A DNA stretch of 64,000 nt. It comes from Pantoea ananatis LMG 2665 (lineage in GTDB: Bacteria; Pseudomonadota; Gammaproteobacteria; Enterobacterales; Enterobacteriaceae). Position 1 is the first letter of the stretch, and each line of letters begins with the position of its first letter. Positions 42,290-51,200 of the stretch are shown piece by piece. The stretch covers positions 240,789 through 304,788 of the forward strand of contig NZ_JMJJ01000017.1 of NCBI RefSeq assembly GCF_000710035.2, read 5' to 3'. The translations under genes were made by a program, and so were the position numbers. The notes under the pieces are model-generated. The model had not been told where the DNA came from and made no database searches. It worked only from the letters and a program-made list of their open reading frames with translations.

Positions 42290-43465
42290 TCATACTCCGT
42301 ATTTAATTTTAACAATTGAAACAGCACTAATAGCCAGAAAAGAAACAATGAGAACCATCACACTCAAATCGTAAATTTCGTGTCTGAAAAAAAACAGCAA
42401 CAGGCCAGCGATCAGAAAAGTGATGGAAAATTGCTGAAATCCCTGAAAAGCAGCAGCCTGAACCGGTATATCAGGAAATGTTTGTAATGCAGCAGAAATG
42501 GCAGGTCCGAAATAAAGGCCACAGTTTACTTGCATCATCATTATCCAGGTAACAAATCCATAAAAAGGCAATTCATAAAAAACAGTGAGCGTTGCTAAAA
42601 AAGCAGACAATGCTATCTGGGCTATCAGGCAGTACTCCAAAAGCAGCCCTGAAGGCTCTTTCTGCCGTGATACGGCTCCCATGTAGCTGCCAATCATGAA
42701 GCAACCCGAAGCTATAGAAAATAATAAGGCAAGCGCCCATTTGTCCTGCAGATAGACCGTATGCACAATAAAAGGCGAGGTAGAAAAGAATAAAAAGATC
42801 CAACTCATGCCTGCTGATGAAAATATAGCATAGCGCCAGAATTGAGGACTCCGTGCAATCTTCCCGTAATATTGCCGAGGCGCGGGCTGCGTGCGCCAGT
42901 AAAATAAAGGGTTAACCCGAAAAAATAAAATCAGAATCAGGCAGCCCGTCAGCGCGAGCATAAAGAATATGCCACGCCAGTTAGCCCCTGTGTTGAGAAT
43001 TGCCACACCCACCAGAGGTGCAAGCAATGGTCCAAGACTGGTTATGCCTGACAGAATACTGTGTCCTTTGGTTACCTGTGAAGCGGAAAAACTTTGTGTG
43101 ATTAATGACATTGATATAACCAGTGTTGTACAGGACGCCAAAGCCTGCATAAAACGCAACACGAGTATTCCGGTATAAGATGTCATGAAAGCAATAGCTG
43201 CTGAACTCAAAATAAACAACACAATTGCCAGCAAAAATAATTGATGATCGCTGAAACGGGTGGCTCCCAACCCGACCAGGAGCTGGCAAAAAGCAAAACC
43301 CAGAATAAAAATATTCAGCATCCACTGAATCTGGCCAGCGGTTAGCTGGAGAGACACGGCCATGTCCGGCAGCGCTGGCAAGAGCATATCCATTGCCAGC
43401 GCCCCCAGAAGCGATGGCAAAGTCAACATTAGCATGATTAGCCAGAATCTACGCTGATGGTTCAT
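42290..43465 (-). CDS. MFS exporter of the NRPS/PKS cluster (Bcr/CflA-like)
   Basis: A 391-residue inner-membrane protein with twelve hydrophobic helices. The N-terminal motif LGALAMDMLLPALPDMA and LGFAFCQLLVGLGATRFSD fit the Bcr/CflA drug-exporter branch. It overlaps the peptidase gene by ATGA. It probably exports the cluster product or gives self-resistance. Confidence 0.9.
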   Translation of the reverse strand: MNHQRRFWLIMLMLTLPSLLGALAMDMLLPALPDMAVSLQLTAGQIQWMLNIFILGFAFCQLLVGLGATRFSDHQLFLLAIVLFILSSAAIAFMTSYTGILVLRFMQALASCTTLVISMSLITQSFSASQVTKGHSILSGITSLGPLLAPLVGVAILNTGANWRGIFFMLALTGCLILILFFRVNPLFYWRTQPAPRQYYGKIARSPQFWRYAIFSSAGMSWIFLFFSTSPFIVHTVYLQDKWALALLFSIASGCFMIGSYMGAVSRQKEPSGLLLEYCLIAQIALSAFLATLTVFYELPFYGFVTWIMMMQVNCGLYFGPAISAALQTFPDIPVQAAAFQGFQQFSITFLIAGLLLFFFRHEIYDLSVMVLIVSFLAISAVSIVKIKYGV

Positions 43466-44619
43466 AGCTTATCCCTGCTTATCTCCTGTAAAGCCACTTT
43501 GAGTAACTGAAGCATGGCATCATAATCCTGCCGCGCCATAATTCCCCATTGACTGTGAGCATAACGTATCGGTAGAGCCAGATTAATGGCTCGGACACCC
43601 TTTCCAGAGAACTGTAGCGAAGAGGCATCCTGACCGTAACTGTGTTCACTCTCCCACTGTTTCGGAATATGGTGATCACGGGCTACATCATGAATAAATG
43701 TCACTAACCGGGTATCAGGTAACATACTCCCGTCGTAGACGAACAAAGCCGGCCCGGCACCCAGTATGGGGGTAGTTTCCTGGGTAAATTGAGTGGGGTA
43801 ATCTTTTGCAATGCCCGCTTCCAAATTCAAAATCACATCAGCATCGACCTGACCAGCCAGCGCGGCAGCGCCTCGCATGCCGACTTCTTCCTGTACGGTT
43901 GCAGCAAAGGTGAGATTGAGATGTTTATAAGTTTCAGGATTTTTACTAATGTCAGCCAGCAGTTCGGTCATCATGGCAAGAAGAGCGCGATCGTCAAATG
44001 CTTTAGCCGCATAGCGTTTACCCGGATCCAGAATCGTGAAATTAGCGGCTGGCGTGATAGCTAAACCAGGCCTGACACCTTTATCCAACAGTTGCTGCCG
44101 ATTAAGCCCTGTATCAAAGAATAGTTTTGCCGATGTGACCGCTGGAGGAACGCTGAAATCATTGAGTACATGCGGTGCATCCATTCCTGTGAAAGCAGGC
44201 AGCGTTTTATCGCCAATCGAAATATTCCAGCGATGCCCCCATAAAACATGATCTATCCAGCCCCCTAATGGTTTAGCTTTAATATATCCTCGCTCATCAA
44301 TATCTGTGATGATAAAACCCACTTCATCCATATGAGCCATGATCAACACATTAAGATTGTTTTTTGATTTTTCTGATTCTTTGTTTTTAATCCGCGCAAT
44401 AACATTGCCTACATTGTCAACAGAAATATCAACATTATTATTTTTCCACAATTCGGTTATGACATTTCGCACAGGCCCTTCAAAACTACTTGCGCCTGGA
44501 AGATTCGTTAGCTTTTCAATTAAATTTTCCGTTTCATCCTGTGCGTTAATCGAGAATGAAAAGAAGTATGACATTAAAGTCAAAAATAAAAATATAGTCG
44601 TATTCAGGTGGCGATACAT
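43462..44619 (-). CDS. Secreted M42-family metallopeptidase within the NRPS/PKS operon
   Basis: A 385-residue protein with an N-terminal signal peptide (TTIFLFLTLMSYFFSFSINA), so it should act in the periplasm; typical M42 aminopeptidases are cytoplasmic. The co-catalytic metal set looks complete: AHMDEVGF, KAFDDRALL, VQEEVGMRGA, NLEAG and a late His in IRYAHSQWG. In this operon, beside an MFS exporter, it could trim an inactive precursor or destroy re-imported product; both are inferences. I start it at the ATG at 44619 because that gives the signal peptide; the frame extends further upstream. Confidence 0.88.
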   Translation of the reverse strand: MYRHLNTTIFLFLTLMSYFFSFSINAQDETENLIEKLTNLPGASSFEGPVRNVITELWKNNNVDISVDNVGNVIARIKNKESEKSKNNLNVLIMAHMDEVGFIITDIDERGYIKAKPLGGWIDHVLWGHRWNISIGDKTLPAFTGMDAPHVLNDFSVPPAVTSAKLFFDTGLNRQQLLDKGVRPGLAITPAANFTILDPGKRYAAKAFDDRALLAMMTELLADISKNPETYKHLNLTFAATVQEEVGMRGAAALAGQVDADVILNLEAGIAKDYPTQFTQETTPILGAGPALFVYDGSMLPDTRLVTFIHDVARDHHIPKQWESEHSYGQDASSLQFSGKGVRAINLALPIRYAHSQWGIMARQDYDAMLQLLKVALQEISRDKL

Positions 44620-44669
44620 ATCATCTCTCAAAGAATAAAAATCACAAACGGTATTTATATGCCCTTGCA

Positions 44670-45473
44670 TTAGGCCGTAGTAGACAGATTCCATACTTCA
44701 AATTTACCGGAAATTTTGAAGCCATATTTCTTGTAAATATTTAGTCCGTCAGGAGATGCCTGCAGCACGCAAATTTTTGCTTGTTTTTTCTGTGCTAACT
44801 GTAAAGCACTGTGAAACATCTCGCTACCAAAGCCTTTCCTGCGCCACTTTTCCGGAGTCGCAATATCAAAAATCCCTGCAACATTGTCTTTTAAATACAG
44901 GGTGGCCGTCGACACAGGTACCCCATCCAGATACCCTACCAACTGAATAAGATGTTCATCCAGACGAGTACAATGTTCACCTGCTGCCTGATAAATTGCA
45001 CGGATGTTTTCTGCTTCAACAGGATTACCCGGCTCGAATATAGCTGATAAAACCTCTCCAAAATCCCGAAAACGCACCGGACTATCACAATATTCGATGC
45101 AAGATAATACTTTTTTCGGACAAGCTGATATCGGTGCAGTCAGAGGAAAATACATTCCTACATCGTTTTCTTCATGACACCAGCCTGCCTGTTCCAATAA
45201 CTCTGCAATAACCGTCGTGGGTTCAGCAAACCACCACGCTGCTGGCATATTTCTTTGACTATAATATTGGGTAATACGCGTAATATCTTCCTGTAATGTC
45301 GGTGTTCCAAAAACGGTATTAAAGGTATCAGAGCGTTTACCACAGTCGATATACTGAAGTCCGTTAAGGTAACGTACCTGCATGTCCGGCAATTGCCGAG
45401 CTAGGGAGGAAAATTTTTCAGAAATATTACCCGACATATAAAGACTGACATTCACTTCATTGATGTTAATCAT
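44670..45473 (-). CDS. GNAT N-acetyltransferase of the NRPS/PKS cluster
   Basis: A 267-residue protein whose C-terminal half is a GNAT domain (AGIFDIATPEKWRRKGFGSEMFHSALQLAQ, with the acetyl-CoA loop RRKGFG). The N-terminal half is a less conserved GNAT-like region. In the cluster it may acetylate the product as tailoring or self-protection. I prefer the ATG at 45473 (AGAGGAAG upstream) over three earlier in-frame starts. Confidence 0.85.
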   Translation of the reverse strand: MININEVNVSLYMSGNISEKFSSLARQLPDMQVRYLNGLQYIDCGKRSDTFNTVFGTPTLQEDITRITQYYSQRNMPAAWWFAEPTTVIAELLEQAGWCHEENDVGMYFPLTAPISACPKKVLSCIEYCDSPVRFRDFGEVLSAIFEPGNPVEAENIRAIYQAAGEHCTRLDEHLIQLVGYLDGVPVSTATLYLKDNVAGIFDIATPEKWRRKGFGSEMFHSALQLAQKKQAKICVLQASPDGLNIYKKYGFKISGKFEVWNLSTTA

Positions 45474-45544
45474 ATCTTCCTCTGTATTTTTAATGTCCAT
45501 ATCGTGCATGCGTATTTTACCCATCGTTAAGTTGGGTGAGTTTA

Positions 45545-46282
45545 TTAATTATTTCCAACCGGAGTTAAGATTTCACAGATAAGCCTAATTACATTTTCTG
45601 ATTGCTGGTGATGATAAAAATGATCACCTTTATGAGGATAAAAGGCGATGTTCTTTTCGCTGGAAAATCGCCTCCATCCGTCAATCATCTTTTCTGTGAT
45701 CAAATAATCCTCCGTTCCCCATAAAATATGGATAGGGGTCCGCAAAGGTTCAGATATCGGACTGACATACTTTTCACACAAGCAAATATCCTGGCGTAAT
45801 GTGGCCAAGAAGGGGTACAACAGTTCTGGCTGCTCAAGTAAGAAAGTCTCTGTCCCTCCCATGCCTGCCAGCTCCCGGATTAATTGTTTATCACCCAGAC
45901 CAGTAAGGCTTCGGATAATCGGTTCATCAGGTGCCCGGCAACCTGAAATAAATAGAGCATGAGCAGGCTTATCCCAGTAACTTTCCATTTTACACGCCAG
46001 CTCAAATGCAATCAGACCTCCCATGCTGTGACCAAAAAATACTATCTTTTTATCCATGAGATTTTCTAGTTCAGGCAATATCAAATCTGCCATTGACTGG
46101 ATACTGTCGGGCATAACGTCTTCCCTTCTGGCTCCACGGGCTGGCAATTGCAAATATCGGCAATCCGCATGCTGAGAAAAATACCTGAACCAAGGCATGT
46201 AAGCCTCACCGCAACTGCCGGCATGAGGAATAAAAAGGATGACAAAATCTGCTCTGTTATTACGTACCGGGCTGAGATACAT
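45545..46282 (-). CDS. Stand-alone (type II) thioesterase
   Basis: A 245-residue alpha/beta hydrolase of the GrsT/RifR type: FIPHAGSCGEAYMPWF at the N-terminus, the nucleophile Ser in FFGHSMGGLIAFELA (about residue 85), and a late catalytic His in KGDHFYHH. Type II thioesterases clear misprimed carrier proteins. Because no synthase in this cluster has an integral TE, it may also release the product. The start at 46282 (AGGAG eight bases upstream) is preferred; a GTG at 46288 overlaps the upstream stop. Confidence 0.92.
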   Translation of the reverse strand: MYLSPVRNNRADFVILFIPHAGSCGEAYMPWFRYFSQHADCRYLQLPARGARREDVMPDSIQSMADLILPELENLMDKKIVFFGHSMGGLIAFELACKMESYWDKPAHALFISGCRAPDEPIIRSLTGLGDKQLIRELAGMGGTETFLLEQPELLYPFLATLRQDICLCEKYVSPISEPLRTPIHILWGTEDYLITEKMIDGWRRFSSEKNIAFYPHKGDHFYHHQQSENVIRLICEILTPVGNN

Positions 46283-46284
46283 AG

Positions 46285-48210
46285 TCACATCTCCTTATAA
46301 TCAGTATTGACTTCCTGTGGCACTACGTCAGCTTTCTCACTGTCCTTCTGTTTCAGCCGCCTGACAAAATGGCTTAGCTTTGGCGCAGCGTAGATATCGG
46401 CGATATTCACGGTGGTGAAGCCCTGCTGCCTTAATGCCTGTATAAGTTGAACAGAAAGCAGAGAATTCCCGCCTGCTTCAAAAAAATGGGTGTCAGTGGT
46501 AGGTTTATCACTGAACCCCAAGCATTTTTGCCAGGCCGCGACAATCAGGGTTTCGGGATCGCTATCAGGTTCCCCTCCTTCAGGCTGAATGAAGTTCTTG
46601 CCGGGCTGCTCAACTGGTGACGGGATGCTGTGGCTGTCAAGAGGTGTCGCTGGTAGCGCGATTCTGTACAGCCCCTCATTTTTATTCAGTACTGGCGGAG
46701 CATCCTCACAATGCATAATGCTCAGAGGAGCCCCGTCAGCAACCTGCTGTAACTGCTGCTGCCAGTGCTCCCAGTTCTGTACAGCCAAATGACAACGGTA
46801 GCTGAATTTTTCAGAAAGATAACGTTGTTGAAGCGTCCAGGCGCAATATGGCAGTGTGTCAGGCGACATGGATTCAGTCGCTTCGCGCAACTGACGTGCC
46901 AGTTCCTGTACCCTCTGCCCAGTGGATGCAGCTAAAGGGATAAGGAAGGGCCCGGTTATATGCTTCATTTCTCGTGGTGGTGCCTCGCCCAATACCATAT
47001 GCACATTTGTTCCACCAACGCCAAGCGACGTGACGACGCTCATGCGTGATGCACCACGCCATGGCAAGGGCCGGGCATGTAAAGCAAAAGAAGACGTGCC
47101 TTTGAGGATCGTGCCGGTCTTGTGAGGCTGCGGATAGATCAGTTGGTTGTGGAATGACAGCAGACATTTTGCAACGCCCGCAAGGCCACTTGCTGCATCC
47201 AGATGACCGATATTTGCTTTGATACTCCCGAGTGAAGGAAGCGGCATCTGGCGACCATAGACTTCACTCAAGGCAGCCAGCTCAATCGCATCCCCCATGC
47301 TTGTTGCCGTACCATGACCTTCTATAAAGCCAATATCGCTGGCTTTTACTCCCGCCACTTTTAACGCACGCTGCATAACGGCAATCTGTTGGTCAATACT
47401 CGGTGCCGTGAAACTGACCTTTTTTCTACCATCATTATTTACTGCGCTGCCCTTGATTATGCCCCAACACGGGGCTCCCTCCAGCAGTGCTTGTTCCAGC
47501 TGTTGCAGTACGAGCACAACCGCCCCGGTCCCGCCAATAGTGCCATCAGCATCTTCAGTAAAAGGGCAACAGGATCCGGATGGAGAAAATATCATTCCTT
47601 CACTGACAGGATATGCTTCCTTTAACGGCAATGTCAGTGAAACACCTGCGACAAGCGCAATAGAGCACTCTCCCATTCGTAAAGCCTGGCAAGCCTGATG
47701 CAAAGCAGCAAGACCACTGGAACAGCCGCTTTGTACCGTCATTGCAGGCCCTGTGAGATCAAGATGCCAAGCAATACGCGTCGCTAAAAAGTCTTTATCA
47801 TTGGCGAGCAACAGGTTATAGCGGGCAATGGCATTGTCTGCATCCTGTTCCAGACAGGCCTGCCAGTGGGACTGATTAGCGGAGCAACTGGCAAACACGC
47901 CGCATTCAATAGCCTGTCGGCTACTAAGCGAACGATATCCGGCAGACTCCAACGCTTTGACTGCTTCCTCAAGCGCCAGTCTGTGTTGCGGGTCCAGACG
48001 GCTGGCCTCCGCTTCAGCCAACCGAAAATACCGGGAATCAAACCAGTCGTGCCGTTGAATTATTCCCCTAGCTCCCACTCTGTCAGGATGCTCGTTATCA
48101 AATCGTTCAATTGCCGACCCAGCATCAGCCAATAATTCATGAAGCTGCCACGGTGTGTCACTTGCGGGCAGGCGAACACTCATTCCTGTGATTGCGATAT
48201 CCATAGTCAT
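46285..48210 (-). CDS. PKS module KS-ACP without acyltransferase
   Basis: A 641-residue protein. The ketosynthase (about residues 1-425) has the full Cys-His-His triad (SGCSSGL near 162, EGHGTATS near 298, NIGHLDA near 334). A KS-AT linker (to about 520) follows and then, directly, an acyl carrier protein with the phosphopantetheine serine in FFEAGGNSLLSVQL (about 580). There is no AT, KR, DH or TE. It would extend the peptidyl chain from the preceding NRPS by one malonate, with the AT supplied in trans. Its ATG overlaps the NRPS stop (TGATG). Confidence 0.92.
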   Translation of the reverse strand: MTMDIAITGMSVRLPASDTPWQLHELLADAGSAIERFDNEHPDRVGARGIIQRHDWFDSRYFRLAEAEASRLDPQHRLALEEAVKALESAGYRSLSSRQAIECGVFASCSANQSHWQACLEQDADNAIARYNLLLANDKDFLATRIAWHLDLTGPAMTVQSGCSSGLAALHQACQALRMGECSIALVAGVSLTLPLKEAYPVSEGMIFSPSGSCCPFTEDADGTIGGTGAVVLVLQQLEQALLEGAPCWGIIKGSAVNNDGRKKVSFTAPSIDQQIAVMQRALKVAGVKASDIGFIEGHGTATSMGDAIELAALSEVYGRQMPLPSLGSIKANIGHLDAASGLAGVAKCLLSFHNQLIYPQPHKTGTILKGTSSFALHARPLPWRGASRMSVVTSLGVGGTNVHMVLGEAPPREMKHITGPFLIPLAASTGQRVQELARQLREATESMSPDTLPYCAWTLQQRYLSEKFSYRCHLAVQNWEHWQQQLQQVADGAPLSIMHCEDAPPVLNKNEGLYRIALPATPLDSHSIPSPVEQPGKNFIQPEGGEPDSDPETLIVAAWQKCLGFSDKPTTDTHFFEAGGNSLLSVQLIQALRQQGFTTVNIADIYAAPKLSHFVRRLKQKDSEKADVVPQEVNTDYKEM

Positions 48211-51200
48211 CAGATCGTTTCTTCCTCAAAAAACTTGTCAACCAACCGTTGCTGGTCACGGATGCAGGGGTGGCGAAATATGTCAAGTAAAGTAATAACA
48301 GGTTGCTCCAGCAATTTATTCAACTGCTGAACTAGCAATGCCGCCTTGATTGAGCTGCCACCCGCTTCAAAAAATGGCAAATCATCTGGCAGGCTTTTGT
48401 GGCCAAGGATTTGCTGCCAGATGTACTGTACCGGTTGTGTTGGATGCTGTTGAGAAAGGCCGGTGTCCGTTAACGGGTCAGGCAGCTGACTTTCGTCTAT
48501 TTTGCCGTTTACGGTTAGCGGAAGGGCGTCAATACGCATCAGCTTCTCGGGGATTGCCCATACAGGCAGCGTTTGTGACAAAAGCTTTGTAACCGTTTGC
48601 GGCGTAATATCCTGTTCCGCGACATACCAAGCGGCCAACATGCGTGTACCACCGCCTATGTGAATCGCTCTTACGACACAAGCTTTTATGCCCGGAATCT
48701 GTCTGAGTGTGATGCTGATTTCATCCAATTCAACGCGATGGCCGTTAATTTTTACCTGTTGATCTAGCCTACCCAAGTAATACAGTTGCCCATTGCCATC
48801 AGCAACAGCCAAATCACCACTAAAGTAATAGCGATTTGTCTGACTGACCAGTGTGCCAAACCGCTGCTGATTGAGCGCCGGCGAGTTAAGATATCCGGGA
48901 CTCACCCCATCTCCAGTGATACACAATTCGCCAGGAACGCCAACCGGGCAGAGCAATCCTCGCTTATCCCGCAGTACAATTCCATTATCTGCAAGCGGCT
49001 TGCCGATACATGACATTGTGTCGTCGGGGGACATCTCATGCACAGTGGCATGAACAGTAATTTCAGTGATGCCGTACATATTGATCAGGCGAGTTTGTTC
49101 TGAGCCGTAACACTGCCACCATGGATTTAAATCTGCCGGACGTAACGCTTCTCCACCAAAAATAATCATCCTCGGGCTATGATTTAACGTCGTACCCGTG
49201 GTCCCAATGAAGTTACGGAACGCAGTGGGTGTCAGACTTAATACCGTAATACAATGTTGATCCAACAAGGAGGCGAAGCCGACCATGTCAGTTGCCAGGG
49301 CTGGTGGAACGATGACTAGACGCCCACCATAGAGTAAGGCACCAAATATTTCCCACACTGAAAAGTCAAATGCAAAGGAGTGAAACAACGTCCAGCTATC
49401 CTGCTCACCAAAGTTGCCCCATTGTTGACAGGCGCTGAACAGTCTGCAGACGTTATGATGCGTTACAGTGACACCTTTAGGCTGCCCTGTTGTCCCAGAC
49501 GTAAATATGACATATGCCAGATCGTCTCCGGAAACCGATACAGGTGTCATACTCTGATTCTGGCGTAGGAGCACGCTGTAATGAATGTCTTTCGGCGCAG
49601 GTATGACCGAATCATCCACCACCGTCAGGCAAACTTTACTTTGTTGAGCAATATAGTGATTTCGCGCAGACGGATTACGGGGATCAAGCGGCACATAGAA
49701 AGCACCTGTACGCAATACCGCGCATAAAACGGCAATCAATCGCCAGCCTTTTTCCATACTGACACCGACGGCATCGCCCGGTTTAACCCCTGAAGCCTGT
49801 AATCCAGCGGCTAGGCTTTCCGTTTCCTGCCACAACCGGGCATACGTTATTGCGGTATCGTCATCCTGAACAGCAATACGGCTGGAAAAGATTTCTGCAC
49901 TAGTGGCCAGCCAACTCACCAGCGATGTAGCAGTTGCCACAGGGGAGGATTCCTGCAATGCCTGTAATAAAGGCTGCTGCGCCAGGGGAACTGGGTTGAT
50001 TTGACGGAGTACCGTGTCTTCCATCGCGCAGCCCTGACAGAGGAGTTGTTTGAACAACTGGGAGAGTGTGCTTACCCATTCCGGATAAACTGTGTCTCCC
50101 TGATATTCAAAAATAACTCTTAAATCGCCCTCTTCAGTCACAATAGCGGAAACCACCAGCGGTGCTTTGGCTTCCTGAGGCTGATAAAAATCACAGCGAA
50201 CAGACAGGTCAAAAGATGTTCCCATGCCCTGTAGAAAATCCATATAGCTAAATAGCGTACTGAACATGGCATCTTTATCTGCCACACCTTCCAGATCGGC
50301 CATTATTCCGTCTATGGCTACGTCCTGCCAGGCCAGACTATCACTGAGCTGTTTCTGAATTTTCCTGAGGACATCCCCCGCGTTGCTCTCATCGTTCAAC
50401 TGACAACGTAAAGGCAGCGTATTGGTCATATTTGCAACACAACGCTGTAACTCTGATTGCTGGCGGTTTGCCACAGGAGTGGCGATCACTATGTCCTGAT
50501 TTCCGCTTAATCGCTGAAGCGCGATAAACAATGTCGTCATGAGTAATACCGGCAGCGTGACGCCTTTTTCACGCCCTTTATCTACCAGCTCATGATGTAC
50601 CTCACGGCTGAAAGTCCAGGAGAGTGAGCCATCGGGTACATTACATAACGACTGAGGCCAGACAGGTTTTGACTGAAATCCGTTCAAAACGTCTTGCCAG
50701 TAGGAATGGGCGGCCCGCCGACGTGCCTCATCGGGCTCAGTTATCACATAAGCTTCCGGTGCTGAATGTCTCTCATCCCGGTAAAGTAATGCGATATTCT
50801 GAAGCAACGCACGTAAGCCAAGCCCGTCCACTGCGGTATGAGCGATTGAAAGCAACAACGTGCTGCCCACAGCATGATCATTGTTAAGCAACAATGCCCG
50901 AACAGGAGGCTCAGATTCCAACTGAAACGGAATCCCATAAAATGCAGACAGTTCACCGTCTGTGCCTGAACCACATTCCTGCCGCCACACGTCATCCAGA
51001 CATGCAGGACGATAGCAGGCCCCCTGCTCATCAGGTTCGATACAGCAAGATAAAGCCCGACTCCTGTGAAGCACAGTGAGAAATGACTGTTTTAAGCGAG
51101 GAACATCGACGCCCTCATCAAAATATAATGTTACTCCGATGTTGTAGCAGGCCCTGGCACGATGCGTTTGATACACCTTAAACATGCGGTACTCAATTGC

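Noticed and set aside
43462..44619. Direct assignment of the M42 peptidase as a ClbP-type prodrug peptidase
   Set aside because: ClbP-type enzymes are S12 serine peptidases with C-terminal membrane helices. This is a metallopeptidase without them, so only a loose functional analogy is justified.
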